Assembly (NCBI RefSeq): GCF_017874715.1
Contig: NZ_JAGGLR010000014.1
Span: 62,001-126,000, forward strand
Source: Streptomyces iranensis
GTDB taxonomy: Bacteria; Actinomycetota; Actinomycetes; Streptomycetales; Streptomycetaceae
Direction of reading: 5' to 3'
DNA length: 64,000 bases
Position numbers and translations under genes: made by a program. Below are positions 16,447 to 25,732 of the stretch, piece by piece. Position 1 is the stretch's first letter, and each line of letters starts with the position of its first letter. Below the pieces are notes generated by a model that saw only the letters and a list, made by a program, of their open reading frames with translations, ran no database searches and was not told where the DNA came from.

Positions 16447-17814
16447 GTGCTGAACGGAAATGTGTCCTTCTGGTACCGCCAGACCGGCTTCCCCGAACGG
16501 CGTCCGCCGCTCGACGGCGACCTCGCCACCGATGTGTGCGTCGTGGGCGGGGGTTTCACCGGGCTGTGGACCGCGTACTACCTCAAACAGGCCGCCCCCG
16601 ATCTCGACATCACCGTCGTGGAGCGGGAGTTCGCCGGATTCGGCGCCTCGGGGCGGAACGCCGGCTGGCTCAGCTGCAAGATCGCCGGGTCGGCCGGGAC
16701 CTATGCGAGGAAGCGCGGGCGCGAGGCCGTGATCAACCTCCAGCGGGAGATGATCCACACCGTGGACGAGGTGATCTCGGTGGCCCGTACCGAGGGCATC
16801 GAGGCCGACATCGTCAAGAGCGGCTATCTCACCATCGCCCATGGCGCGGCCCAACTGCCCCGGCTGCGCGCCGCGTACGACCAGCTGAGCCACTGGGGCG
16901 GACAGGACCTGGAGTGGCTGAGCGCACCCCGGCTCGCCGAGCGGCTGCGCCTGGACGGGGCGCTGGCCGGCTACCACAATCCGCACTGCGCCCGGGTCCA
17001 CCCGGCCAAGCTGGTGCGCGGCCTGGCCGCCGCGGTGGAGGCGCGGGGTGTGCGGATCCTGGAGTCCACCCCGGTCACCGCCATCGCCCCCGGCCGGGTC
17101 AGCACTCCGTTCGGCACCATCCGCGCGGGCCGGATCGTCCGCGCCACCGAGGGCTTCACCAGTGGTATCGAGGGCGAGCGGCGCACCTGGCTGCCGATGA
17201 ACTCCTCGATGATCGTCACCGAGCCGCTCCCCGGCGAGCTGTGGAAGCGGCTCGGCTGGGAGGGGCAGGAACTCCTCAGCGACGCCACCCACGCGTACAC
17301 CTACGGACAGCGCACCGCGGACGGCCGTATCGCCATCGGCGGCCGCGGAGTGCCCTACAAGTTCGGCTCCCGCACCGACCGGGCGGGGCAGACCAGCGCG
17401 GAGACCGTACGCGCCCTGCGGCGGATCCTCACCGGCCTCTTCCCGGACACCGCCGAGGCCGCCATCGACCACACCTGGTCCGGGGTGCTGGCCGTGCCCC
17501 GCGACTGGTGCGCCTCGATCGGCTACGACCCCGCCACCGGCGTCGGCTTCGCCGGTGGATACGTCGGCCATGGCGTGGCCGCCACCAACCTCGCCGGGCG
17601 CACCCTGCGCGATCTGCTGCTCGGCCACTCCACCGAGCTGACCGCGCTGCCCTGGGTCGGCCACCGCACCCGGCGCTGGGAGCCCGAACCGTTCCGGTGG
17701 ATGGGGGTGCACGGCATGTACGCCGCGTACCGCGCCGCCGACCGCTCGGAGTCCTCCGGCCGCACCACCACATCGCCCATCGCCCGTCTCGCCGACCGCA
17801 TATCTGGACGCTGA
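16447..17814 (+). CDS. FAD-dependent oxidoreductase (DAO family, PuuB-like)
   Basis: 455 aa. An N-terminal Rossmann FAD site (CVVGGGFTGLWTAYYL at about 31-46) is followed by GASGRNAGWLS, typical of the DadA/PuuB branch. A C-terminal FAD-closing motif, GFAGGYVGHGVAATNLAGR, is also present. The family oxidises secondary or primary amines of amino acids or gamma-glutamyl-polyamines to imines, with H2O2 formed in the oxidase members. It is 2 nt before the MHS transporter start, so the two are co-transcribed, and the cupin regulator lies just upstream. The exact substrate is not readable. Confidence 0.88.
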   Translation: MLNGNVSFWYRQTGFPERRPPLDGDLATDVCVVGGGFTGLWTAYYLKQAAPDLDITVVEREFAGFGASGRNAGWLSCKIAGSAGTYARKRGREAVINLQREMIHTVDEVISVARTEGIEADIVKSGYLTIAHGAAQLPRLRAAYDQLSHWGGQDLEWLSAPRLAERLRLDGALAGYHNPHCARVHPAKLVRGLAAAVEARGVRILESTPVTAIAPGRVSTPFGTIRAGRIVRATEGFTSGIEGERRTWLPMNSSMIVTEPLPGELWKRLGWEGQELLSDATHAYTYGQRTADGRIAIGGRGVPYKFGSRTDRAGQTSAETVRALRRILTGLFPDTAEAAIDHTWSGVLAVPRDWCASIGYDPATGVGFAGGYVGHGVAATNLAGRTLRDLLLGHSTELTALPWVGHRTRRWEPEPFRWMGVHGMYAAYRAADRSESSGRTTTSPIARLADRISGR

Positions 17815-17816
17815 CC

Positions 17817-19133
17817 ATGAGCAAGCCCACCGCCACCGCCGCGGCCACGGACCGTGCCCCGGCCACCGACCGCGAGCGGACCGCCCGCAAGGCCGGTCTC
17901 GCCTCGTTCATCGGCACCACCGTCGAGTGGTACGACTTCTACATCTACTCCACCGCCTCCGCGCTCGTCCTCGGCAAGATCTTCTTCGGTGGCGGCGGTG
18001 ACACCACCGGCGCGCTGCAGGCCTTCGGCAGCCTGTGGCTCGGCTTCCTCGCCCGGCCGATCGGCGGCATCGTCTTCGGCCACCTCGGCGACCGGATCGG
18101 CCGGAAGAAGACCCTGGTCACCACGTTGCTGATGATGGGCATCGCCACCACCCTGATCGGGCTGCTCCCCGGCTATGACGAGGTCGGCGTCGCCGCGCCG
18201 ATCGCGCTGGTGCTGCTGCGCTTGGTGCAGGGCATCGCGGTCGGCGGCGAGTGGGGTGGCGCCGTCCTCATCGCCAGTGAACACGCGCCCAAGGACAAGG
18301 CGCTGTCCTTCGGCGCCTTCGCCCAGCAGGGGTCACCGGCCGGATCGATCCTGGCCACCGGGATGTTCGCGCTGCTCACCCAGCTCCCGGACGACGACTT
18401 CGACGCCTGGGGCTGGCGCGTGCCGTTCCTCTTCTCCGCCGTGATGGTGGTCATCGGCCTGGTGGTGCGCCTCAAGGTCGAGGAGTCCCCGGAGTTCGCC
18501 CGGCTGCGCGACGAGAAGCGGGTCGCGAAGGTGCCCCTGCGGGAGCTGGTCACCGGCCACGCCGGATCCCTCGTGCTCGGCGTGCTCGCCAGCTCCATCG
18601 GCATCGCCGCCACCTACTTCATCACCACCTTCGTCCTGTCCTGGTCCACCGACAGCCTCGGCATGGAGCGCTCCACCATGCTGAACGTGCTGCTCGTCTA
18701 CAGCGTCCTGCAGTTCGTCACCCAGCCCTTCGGGGTGGTGCTGGCCGCCCGCTTCGGCCCGCGCCGCACCGTGGCGGCCCTGCTGGGCCTCAACTTCGCT
18801 CTGGTGCCGGTGATGTACGCCTGTGTCTCGACGACCCAGCCGGTCGTCGTGGGGCTCGGCATCTCGCTGCTGGGCATCACCGGCGCGATGAACTACGCGA
18901 TCCTGGCCGGACTGCTCGCCGCGGCCTTCCCGATCTCGGTGCGCTACACCGGTATCTCCCTCTCCTACCAGCTGTGTTCGGCGCTCATCGGCGGTACGGC
19001 ACCCCTGGTCGGCGAGTGGCTGCTGCACTCCACCGGCGGATCGATCGTGCCGGTCGTGATCTACCAGATGGCGCTGGTGGCCGTGTCCCTCGTCTGCTCC
19101 CTGGCGCTGCTCAACCGCTCGCGGACGGCGTAG
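17817..19133 (+). CDS. MHS-family MFS transporter (metabolite:H+ symporter)
   Basis: 438 aa, about 12 membrane segments. The MHS signature SFIGTTVEWYDFYIYSTAS is at the N terminus. The MFS loop motif GHLGDRIGRKKTL lies between TM2 and TM3, and GIAVGGEWGGAVL lies in TM4-5. Relatives import organic acids, betaines or shikimate. The ATG at 17817 is preferred over the long in-frame extension, which would overlap the oxidase gene. It is coupled to the oxidase (2-nt gap) and probably imports its substrate. Confidence 0.9.
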   Translation: MSKPTATAAATDRAPATDRERTARKAGLASFIGTTVEWYDFYIYSTASALVLGKIFFGGGGDTTGALQAFGSLWLGFLARPIGGIVFGHLGDRIGRKKTLVTTLLMMGIATTLIGLLPGYDEVGVAAPIALVLLRLVQGIAVGGEWGGAVLIASEHAPKDKALSFGAFAQQGSPAGSILATGMFALLTQLPDDDFDAWGWRVPFLFSAVMVVIGLVVRLKVEESPEFARLRDEKRVAKVPLRELVTGHAGSLVLGVLASSIGIAATYFITTFVLSWSTDSLGMERSTMLNVLLVYSVLQFVTQPFGVVLAARFGPRRTVAALLGLNFALVPVMYACVSTTQPVVVGLGISLLGITGAMNYAILAGLLAAAFPISVRYTGISLSYQLCSALIGGTAPLVGEWLLHSTGGSIVPVVIYQMALVAVSLVCSLALLNRSRTA

Positions 19134-19263
19134 CCGCGGCCGGGCCTTGGCCGAACGGTCAAAGCCATGGGCGGGTCTTTGGCCGATACGTGCACCTCCC
19201 CGCCCGCTCCCTTCCGCATCATCAGGGGCCGTACAGCGCGGCGGCGCGGACAAGGGAGGCAAT

Positions 19264-20739
19264 GTGAACGGTGTGCGAACACAGCCGCACGGCCGGCGGG
19301 CCCAGGGGCGGGCCACCGGCCCGGTCGGCAGACTGACCCGCCGCCGGGAGGTGGCGGAGCTGGTCGCCGAGGCCGGTGGCGGTCCGCTCCGCCGCACCCT
19401 GGGCCTGACCCAGCTCACCCTGCTCAGCGTCGGCGCCACGCTCGGCACCGGGATCTTCGTGGTGCTCGGCGAGGCGGTGCCCCAGGCGGGCCCGGCGGTG
19501 GTGCTCTCCTTCGTCCTCGCGGGGGTCACCGCGCTGTTCTCCGCCCTGTCCTACGCCGAGCTCGCGGGCATGATCCCGGGCGCCGGGTCCTCGTACAGCT
19601 ATACCTACGCCACCTTGGGCGAGCTGGTGGCCTGGGTGTGCGGCTGGTGTCTGATCCTGGAGTACGGCGTCTCCGTGGCCGCGGTCGCGGTCGGCTGGGG
19701 CCAGTACGTCAACGAACTGCTCCTGCTGACCGTCGGCCGGACCCTGCCCGACGCGCTCGCCGCCCCGCCCGGCGACGGCGGGGTGCTGAACGTCCCCGCC
19801 GCCGCCATCGTCGTCCTCGCCATGGTGGTGCTGCTGCGCGGCGCCCGGGAGAGCGCCGTGGTCAACACCGTGATGGTGGCGGTGAAACTGGCCGCGCTCG
19901 TCATCTTCTGCGCGGTGGCCTTCACCGCCTTCCACGCCGGGAACTTCCGGCCGCTCTTCCCCCTCGGCACGGCCGGGATGACCGCGGGCGCCTCCTCGCT
20001 CTTCTTCTCCTACATCGGCTTCGACGCCGCCTCCACGGCGGGGGAGGAGGCCAAGCACCCACAGCGCGATCTGCCGCGCGCCATCGTCCTCTCGCTCGGC
20101 CTGGTCACCGCCCTGTACTGCGCGGTGGCGCTGGCGGCGGTCGGCGCGATGCCCTGGCGGCGGTTCGAGGGCACCGAGGCCACGCTCAGCCAGGTCCTCG
20201 TCAGCTCCGTCGGCGGTGGCGAGCTGTGGCCGATCCTGCTGTCCATCGGCGCGGTCGTCGCCACCACCAGCGTGGTCCTCACCGTGCAGTACGGACAGAT
20301 CCGCATCCTGTTCTCGATGGCCCGCGACGGGCTCGTCCCCGGCCTCTTCTCCAGGGTCCACCGGCGCACGGGGGTGCCGCGCGCGGGCACCGTCATCGTC
20401 TCCGCCTTCGTCGCCCTCCTCGCCGCGCTCATCCCGCTCGGCGACCTCGCCGACGCCACCAGCATCGGCACCCTCTTCGCCTTCGCCCTGGTCAACCTGG
20501 CCGTGCTGATCCTGCGCCGGCGCAAGCCGGACGCGCCACGCAGCTTCCGGGTGCCGCTCGCGCCCGTGACACCCCTGCTGGGAGTGGCCTGCTGCGGGTA
20601 TGTGATGTACGGGCTCGGGGCCGACACCTGGATCGCCTTCGGCGCCTGGATGGCCGTCGGACTCGCGATCTACGGGCTCTACGGCATCCGGCACTCCACC
20701 CTCGACCGCCCCGCCCCCGAACCGGAGACCACCCCATGA
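19264..20739 (+). CDS. APC-family amino-acid permease (CAT-like)
   Basis: 491 aa from a GTG with GGGAGG 5 nt upstream. About 12 TM segments. APC hallmarks are GATLGTGIFVVLGEA in TM1, YAELAGMIPGAGSSYSYTY in TM3, and FFSYIGFDAASTAGEEAKHP, the typical motif of cationic amino-acid transporter-like members. The stop overlaps the start of the M20 hydrolase by 4 bp (ATGA), so the pair is translationally coupled. Context with racemase, acyltransferase and deacylase genes suggests it brings in amino acids for that pathway. Confidence 0.92.
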   Translation: MNGVRTQPHGRRAQGRATGPVGRLTRRREVAELVAEAGGGPLRRTLGLTQLTLLSVGATLGTGIFVVLGEAVPQAGPAVVLSFVLAGVTALFSALSYAELAGMIPGAGSSYSYTYATLGELVAWVCGWCLILEYGVSVAAVAVGWGQYVNELLLLTVGRTLPDALAAPPGDGGVLNVPAAAIVVLAMVVLLRGARESAVVNTVMVAVKLAALVIFCAVAFTAFHAGNFRPLFPLGTAGMTAGASSLFFSYIGFDAASTAGEEAKHPQRDLPRAIVLSLGLVTALYCAVALAAVGAMPWRRFEGTEATLSQVLVSSVGGGELWPILLSIGAVVATTSVVLTVQYGQIRILFSMARDGLVPGLFSRVHRRTGVPRAGTVIVSAFVALLAALIPLGDLADATSIGTLFAFALVNLAVLILRRRKPDAPRSFRVPLAPVTPLLGVACCGYVMYGLGADTWIAFGAWMAVGLAIYGLYGIRHSTLDRPAPEPETTP

Positions 20740-21842
20740 CCCCGCTCGACCCCACCGCCGACGTGCTCGCGCTCACCCGCGCGCTGGTCGACACCCCGTC
20801 GGAAAGCGGCCATGAGGCCCGGCTCGCCGACGCCGTCGAAAGCGCACTGCGCGCCCTGCCGTGGCTGACCGTCGAGCGGATCGGCCACTCCGTCGTGGCC
20901 CGCACCCAACTGGGCCGCGAACGGAGGGTGGTCATCGCCGGGCACCTGGACACCGTCCCGGCCGCGGACAACCTCCCCTCCCGGCTGGACGGGGGACTGC
21001 TCCATGGCCTCGGGGCCTGCGACATGAAGGGGGGTGTCGCGGTCGCCCTCCGGCTCGCGGCCGCACTCCCCACGCCCGCGCACGACATCACCTACGTGTT
21101 CTACGAATGCGAGGAAGTGGCGGGCGACCGCAATGGCCTGGCCAGGATCGCCGCGGAACGCCCCGAGCTGGTCCAGGCCGATCTGGCGATCCTCATGGAG
21201 CCCTCGGACGCCGGTGTCGAGGCGGGCTGCCAGGGCGTGTTGATGGCGGACATCGCCGTACGTGGCGAGCGGGCGCACACCGCCCGCGCCTGGAAGGGGG
21301 TCAACGCCGCCCACCGCGCCGCCGCCGTCCTGCGCCGCCTGGACGACCACACCGCCGAGCGGATCACCATCGACGGGCTGGAGTACCGCGAGGGGCTGAG
21401 CGCCGTGGCCGTGCGCGCGGGCGTGGCCGGGAATGTGGTGCCCGACCTGTGCGTGATCACGGTCAACCTGCGTTTTGCGCCCAGCCGTTCACCGCGGGAG
21501 GCCGAGGCGTATGTACGCGGCCTCTTCCCCGAGTACGAGGTCGAGATCACCGAGAACACCCCGGGCGCCCTTCCCGGCCTGGACCAGGAAGCGGCCGCCT
21601 CGCTCGTGGCGTACCTCGGCGTGGCGCCCCGCCCCAAACTGGGCTGGACCGATGTCGCCCGCTTCGCCGCGCTCGGCACACCGGCGCTCAACTACGGCCC
21701 CGGCGACCCGTCCCTGGCCCACACTGCGGGCGAGTACGTGCCGGTGGAGCAGCTGCGGGAGTGCGAGGCGCGGCTCATGGGCTGGCTCGGGCCTTCCAGC
21801 CCCTCCAGGGGGCACCTTCCAGCGGTAGCTGGGGGAGATTGA
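20736..21842 (+). CDS. M20-family amidohydrolase (DapE/ArgE type; candidate N-succinyl-amino-acid deacylase)
   Basis: 368 aa. Metal-site motifs of the M20 family: H70-L-D72, D96 in GACDMKGG, E126-E127 (catalytic base and metal ligand) in YECEEVAG, E155 in MEPSD, and a final His in SLAHTAGEY. Relatives are annotated as succinyl-diaminopimelate desuccinylase. Here the neighbours are an amino-acid permease, a GNAT and an N-succinylamino-acid racemase, so removal of an N-succinyl group from L-amino acids fits better than lysine biosynthesis. The last 17 residues run into an intergenic repeat and look like a C-terminal extension (GPSSPSRGHLPAVAGGD). Confidence 0.9.
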   Translation: MTPLDPTADVLALTRALVDTPSESGHEARLADAVESALRALPWLTVERIGHSVVARTQLGRERRVVIAGHLDTVPAADNLPSRLDGGLLHGLGACDMKGGVAVALRLAAALPTPAHDITYVFYECEEVAGDRNGLARIAAERPELVQADLAILMEPSDAGVEAGCQGVLMADIAVRGERAHTARAWKGVNAAHRAAAVLRRLDDHTAERITIDGLEYREGLSAVAVRAGVAGNVVPDLCVITVNLRFAPSRSPREAEAYVRGLFPEYEVEITENTPGALPGLDQEAAASLVAYLGVAPRPKLGWTDVARFAALGTPALNYGPGDPSLAHTAGEYVPVEQLRECEARLMGWLGPSSPSRGHLPAVAGGD

Positions 21843-21935
21843 GGAGCGGGGTCTGGGGCTTCAGCCCCAGTTGTGAGAAGGGGCGGGGAGGGGGAAGCAC
21901 CGATATGCGGCTCCGCCGCGTGGCCCGCCGCAGGC
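21785..21935. repeat. Intergenic repeat of the type also present near 28800-29200
   Basis: The stretch contains phrases that recur in the intergenic block at 28790-29200: GAAGGGGCGGGGAGGGG, ATGCGGCTCCGCCGCG, and GGGGCT...CCCCAG with an adjacent TTGTG/CACAA. It overlaps the last codons of the M20 gene. Dispersed GC-rich repeats of this kind are common between Streptomyces genes. Confidence 0.6.
21853..21870. terminator. Hairpin between convergent M20 and pucR-like genes
   Basis: Perfect 7-bp stem CTGGGGC / GCCCCAG with loop TTCA, placed between the M20 stop (21842) and the PucR stop (21959). A likely bidirectional terminator without a U tract, as is usual in Streptomyces. Confidence 0.6.
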
Positions 21936-21958
21936 GCCAAGCGTCGCCGGACAACCCG

Positions 21959-23602
21959 CTAGGCGCCCGCGCCCCGCAGCCCCGCGAGCGTGCGCAGCTG
22001 GAGCCAGAGCACCAGCCGCTCGTCCGGGTCGTCCAGGTCGATGCCCAGCTGCGCCCGCGCCTGCCGCAGCCGGTAGCGGCAGGTGTTGGGGTGGACGGCC
22101 AGCAGCCGCGCCGCCCGCGCCATATCGCATCCGGCGTCCAGCCAGCACACCAGCGTCCGGGCGTAGTCCGTACCGTGCCCGGCGTCGTACGCCACGATGT
22201 CCCGCCATGCCCCGGCCGCCAACTCTCGCCGCTCACCCAGGAGTTCGGTGAGCCGGAGCAGTACGGCCCGGGGCCGGACGTCCGCCATGGCGGCCACCGT
22301 CTCCTCCGGGCCCAGTACCCGCAGCACCAGATCGGCGTCCTCCCGTGAGCCGCGGACCTCCGCCACCTCCGGCACCACATCGCCAAGACCGGCCCGCACC
22401 GGCACCCTCAGGGCCTGCCCCGCGCGGCGCACGATGTCCTCGGCCAGCCGCCGCTGCCGCTCCCCGGCCCGCCCGTACGTCCCCGGCAGCAGCGCGTACA
22501 CCACCCCGTCGACCAGCACACAGGCATGCCGCCCGTACCGGGCCTCGCACTGCAGCCGTACGAGATCCAGGAGCCGCAGCGCGGCCTGCTCCCCGTCCGG
22601 CGCGCCCGCCGCGCCCTCCAGCGCGAAGGCGGCCACCCGCACCGGTGTGCCGGGGGCCAGCCCCAGGCGCTCGGCGGCGGTGGCGGGCTCGGCGGTGCCG
22701 TCCAGGAGACGGCGCAGCAGATCGCCGGTCAGATGGCGGGACAGCTCCTGTGCCGCCCGCGCCCGCAGCAGGAGCAGGGCGGCCGTGGAGGCTCCCTGGG
22801 CCAGCGCCTCCTCGGCGTCCGGTGCGAGGGTCCCGTCGTCGACGACCCACAGCGAGCCGAGGGTCTCACCGCCCGCCCGTACGGCGACGGCCAGCCGCGG
22901 CAGTTCCTCGGCGCTGAGGGCGGGCAGGCGCACCGGCCCATGGGATGCGAACAGCACCCGGTACTGCTCGGTGTTCTCCGGGCTGTCCGGCACCTGACGG
23001 CCCAGGATGCCCTGGCGCCGGGGCTCGTCCACGGGCTGGCCGGGGATGGTGGAGTGGGCGAGGATGCGCTGGCGCGGATCCTCGATCACGGTGGCGCCGC
23101 CCACGGCCGTGGCCACGGCGCCCGCGAGCGAGAACAGATCGCCGAGCGCGGCGCCGCCCGCGGGGGAGGGCCGGGCCCCGACCGCACCGGCCAGCAGCAG
23201 ATGGACATGGTGCCAGGCGGCGTCCTCGTCCACGGTGAGCAGGGCCAGCCCCCGCCCCCGCGCTCGGGCGACGGCGTCCGCGAACCCCTGCCCGTGCCCG
23301 TGCCCGGATGCGAGCTCCTGCCCGGACGCGGGCCCCTGCTCGGACGCGAGCCCGTTCTCACCGCGTACGACGAGGCCCGCCATCCGCGCGGCCGCCGCCT
23401 CGTCCACCAGCGCCCCGGCCGCCTCCGCCCGCACCCCGACCGCCAGCAGCAGGGCGCCGGGCGCCCGGTCCGGGAACGGGGCGTGGGCGTCGTACAGCAG
23501 CACCTCGGTGACGGGTGTGGTGAGCCCGGACGGGGCGGTGAGCAGCCGCAGCGCGGGCTCGCCCAGAGTGTCCAGCAGCTCCCCGAGGGTGCGGGTGTCC
23601 AT
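21959..23602 (-). CDS. PucR-family transcriptional regulator
   Basis: 547 aa. An N-terminal PucR domain (about 1-130) contains a low-complexity insert near 105-125 rich in Ser, Gly, His and Gln. A GGDEF-like/CdaR-type middle region follows (about 330-450). The C-terminal PucR HTH is MARAARLLAVHPNTCRYRLR near 510-530. PucR regulators govern purine, amino-acid or proline catabolism. The gene is divergent from the GNAT-racemase pair and convergent with the M20 gene, lying inside the amino-acid cluster, so it is the likely second regulator of it. Start taken at the ATG at 23602, which begins the conserved N terminus; upstream in-frame codons cross the promoter region. Confidence 0.9.
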   Translation of the reverse strand: MDTRTLGELLDTLGEPALRLLTAPSGLTTPVTEVLLYDAHAPFPDRAPGALLLAVGVRAEAAGALVDEAAAARMAGLVVRGENGLASEQGPASGQELASGHGHGQGFADAVARARGRGLALLTVDEDAAWHHVHLLLAGAVGARPSPAGGAALGDLFSLAGAVATAVGGATVIEDPRQRILAHSTIPGQPVDEPRRQGILGRQVPDSPENTEQYRVLFASHGPVRLPALSAEELPRLAVAVRAGGETLGSLWVVDDGTLAPDAEEALAQGASTAALLLLRARAAQELSRHLTGDLLRRLLDGTAEPATAAERLGLAPGTPVRVAAFALEGAAGAPDGEQAALRLLDLVRLQCEARYGRHACVLVDGVVYALLPGTYGRAGERQRRLAEDIVRRAGQALRVPVRAGLGDVVPEVAEVRGSREDADLVLRVLGPEETVAAMADVRPRAVLLRLTELLGERRELAAGAWRDIVAYDAGHGTDYARTLVCWLDAGCDMARAARLLAVHPNTCRYRLRQARAQLGIDLDDPDERLVLWLQLRTLAGLRGAGA

Positions 23603-23726
23603 GGGCGGTACCGGGCCTTCCAGGGGGCTGACACGCGAGGCGGTTGGCTGATCGCAACAGGACCCTAGGTCGCGCTTGTGCATCCGGACAAGCCGAGCGT
23701 GGGCTCGCCCCGGGAGACTCTGGCCC

Positions 23727-24605
23727 ATGACATCAGTGACGATGGACGCCGAGGTGCTGGCCACCGCCGCCGCCCGCGCCGCCGGGGTCGCCGTCCGCAC
23801 CGTCCACGACGTGGCCGGTGTCCAGGCGGTGGCCGACTTCTTCGCCGAGGTGTGGCGGCTGCCGCGCAGCAACCCGCCCTATCCGGCCGAGGTGCTGCAC
23901 AGCATCGTCCACGCGGGCGGCGCCGTGCACGCCGCGTACCCCACCGGGCCCGACGGGCAGGAGGGCGAGCGGCTCTCCGGTGCCGCGGTCGCGGTCTTCG
24001 GCCCGCCGGCCGACCGCGAGGTGTACTCGCTCGTGGCCGCCGCGACCGCCTCCGACCGGGGCGTCGGCCACGCCGTCAAACAGGCCCAGCGCGGCTGGGC
24101 GCTGGAGCGCGGGGCCCACACCATGCGCTGGACCTTCGACCCGCTGGTCGCCCGTAACGCCCGCTTCAACCTGGTCAAACTGGGTGCCCTCGGCGCCGAG
24201 TACCTGGTCGACCTCTACGGCCCCATGAACGACGGGGTGAACGACGGCGACGAGAGCGACCGGCTCACCGCCCGCTGGGACCTCCTCGCGCGACCCGCGC
24301 CCGCGCCCGCACCCGCCGATGACACCGACGACCGGGCAGCCGCCCCGGTCGTCCGCCACGCCCCCGACGGAGGCCCGCTCGCCGCCCGCCACGCGGACCG
24401 GCTGTGGTGCAGGGTGCCCGGGGACATCGTCGCGCTGCGCACCGCCGACCCGGCCCTGGCACTGCGCTGGCGGCACGCCGTGCGCGAGGTCTTCACCGAG
24501 GCGTACGCCGAGGGCTTCCGGGCCACCGCGATGTCCCGCGACGGCTGGTACCGGCTCACCCGGAACCCCGCCCCGGCCACCCCTGGAGAGGATCCGCGGC
24601 CATGA
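23727..24605 (+). CDS. GNAT-superfamily acyltransferase (candidate amino-acid N-succinyltransferase)
   Basis: 292 aa. The central part has GNAT-like features: a region with SLVAAATASDRGVGHAVKQA (acyl-CoA pyrophosphate-type loop RGVGHA) followed by MRWTFDPLVARNARFNLVKL, typical of the COG3375 group. Its stop overlaps the racemase start by 4 bp, so the two are translationally coupled. In Geobacillus-type operons a GNAT protein beside N-succinylamino-acid racemase succinylates D-amino acids; the same role is inferred here. The acyl donor is not readable. ATG at 23727 chosen, with GGGAG upstream. Confidence 0.8.
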   Translation: MTSVTMDAEVLATAAARAAGVAVRTVHDVAGVQAVADFFAEVWRLPRSNPPYPAEVLHSIVHAGGAVHAAYPTGPDGQEGERLSGAAVAVFGPPADREVYSLVAAATASDRGVGHAVKQAQRGWALERGAHTMRWTFDPLVARNARFNLVKLGALGAEYLVDLYGPMNDGVNDGDESDRLTARWDLLARPAPAPAPADDTDDRAAAPVVRHAPDGGPLAARHADRLWCRVPGDIVALRTADPALALRWRHAVREVFTEAYAEGFRATAMSRDGWYRLTRNPAPATPGEDPRP

Positions 24606-25711
24606 GGCTCGAACGCGTCGAACTGCTCCATGTCGCCCTTCCGCTGATCACCCCCTTCCGTACCTCCTTCGGGACGATGACCAGCAAGGACACCTTTCTG
24701 CTGCATATCGTCACCGACCGGGCCGAGGGCTGGTCGGAGTTCGCCGCCGATCCGGAGCCGCTGTACTGCGCGGAGTTCATCGCCGGCGCCGAGATCGTGA
24801 TCCGCGACTTCCTGCTGCCCCGGGTGGCCGCCCTCCCCGCGCCCACGACGGCGGCCCTCGCCCCCGCGATGGCCGCCATCAAGGGCCATGAGCTGGCCAA
24901 GGCCGCCCTGGAGACCGCGCTGCTCGACGCCGAACTGCGCGCCCACGGCATGCCGCTGGCCACCTTCCTCGGCTCGGTCCACGAGCGGGTGCCCGCCGGG
25001 GTGTCCGTGGGCATCAAGGACTCCCTCCCCGAGCTGATCGACGACGTCGAGCGGTATCTCGCCGAGGGCTATGTGCGCATCAAGCTGAAGATCGAGCCGG
25101 GCTGGGACGTGGCGCCGGTGCGCGCCGTACGGGAACGGTTCGGCGAGGCGCTGCCGTTGCAGGTGGACGCCAACACCGCGTACACCCTCGCCGACGCCGA
25201 ACACCTCAGGAGACTCGACGAGTTCGGGCTGCTGCTCATCGAGGAGCCGCTGGAGGAGAACAACCTCCACGCCCACGCCCGGCTCCAGCGGCGGCTGACC
25301 ACTCCGGTCTGCCTGGACGAGTCCATCCACAGCGCGCGTGACGCCGCGTCCGCGATCGCGATGGACGCCTGCCGGGTCATCAACATCAAACCGGCCCGCG
25401 TCGGCGGCTATCCGGAGGCCCGCCGCATCCATGACCTCGCCGCCGCCCACGGCGTCCCGGTGTGGTGCGGGGGCATGCTGGAGACCGGTATCGGCCGCGC
25501 CCCCAACCTGGCCCTCGCCGCCCTGCCCGGCTGCACCCTGCCCGGCGACACCTCGGCCTCCGGCCGGTACTTCGCCGAGGACATCACCGAGCCGTTCGTC
25601 CTCCAGGACGGCCACCTCCCGGTGCCCACCGCGCCCGGCATCGGCATCGACCCGCTCCCGGACGCCCTCGCCCGCTTCACCACGGCACGGCGGCAGCTCT
25701 ACCCGCGCTGA
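24602..25711 (+). CDS. N-succinyl/N-acylamino-acid racemase (enolase superfamily, MenC branch)
   Basis: 369 aa. All key residues of the characterised Amycolatopsis N-acylamino-acid racemase are present at the same residue numbers: catalytic lysines K163 (in KLKIEPGWD) and K263 (NIKPARVGG), and metal ligands D189 (VDAN), E214 (IEEP) and D239 (CLDE). The alternative, o-succinylbenzoate synthase of menaquinone synthesis, is less likely since no men genes are nearby. The gene is coupled to a GNAT acyltransferase, and an M20 deacylase and amino-acid permease lie across the PucR gene. Together they suggest D- to L-amino-acid conversion through N-succinyl intermediates. Confidence 0.92.
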   Translation: MRLERVELLHVALPLITPFRTSFGTMTSKDTFLLHIVTDRAEGWSEFAADPEPLYCAEFIAGAEIVIRDFLLPRVAALPAPTTAALAPAMAAIKGHELAKAALETALLDAELRAHGMPLATFLGSVHERVPAGVSVGIKDSLPELIDDVERYLAEGYVRIKLKIEPGWDVAPVRAVRERFGEALPLQVDANTAYTLADAEHLRRLDEFGLLLIEEPLEENNLHAHARLQRRLTTPVCLDESIHSARDAASAIAMDACRVINIKPARVGGYPEARRIHDLAAAHGVPVWCGGMLETGIGRAPNLALAALPGCTLPGDTSASGRYFAEDITEPFVLQDGHLPVPTAPGIGIDPLPDALARFTTARRQLYPR

Positions 25712-25732
25712 CCCGCCCCCGCCACCGGCCGG

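Noticed and set aside
16431..17816. N-terminal extension of the MHS transporter frame through the oxidase gene
   Set aside because: The extension is the out-of-frame shadow of the FAD oxidase; the transporter signature starts just after the ATG at 17817.
20736..21842. Lysine-biosynthesis role (DapE) for the M20 enzyme
   Set aside because: No dap or lysine genes nearby; coupling to an amino-acid permease and linkage to N-succinylamino-acid racemase point to a catabolic deacylase.
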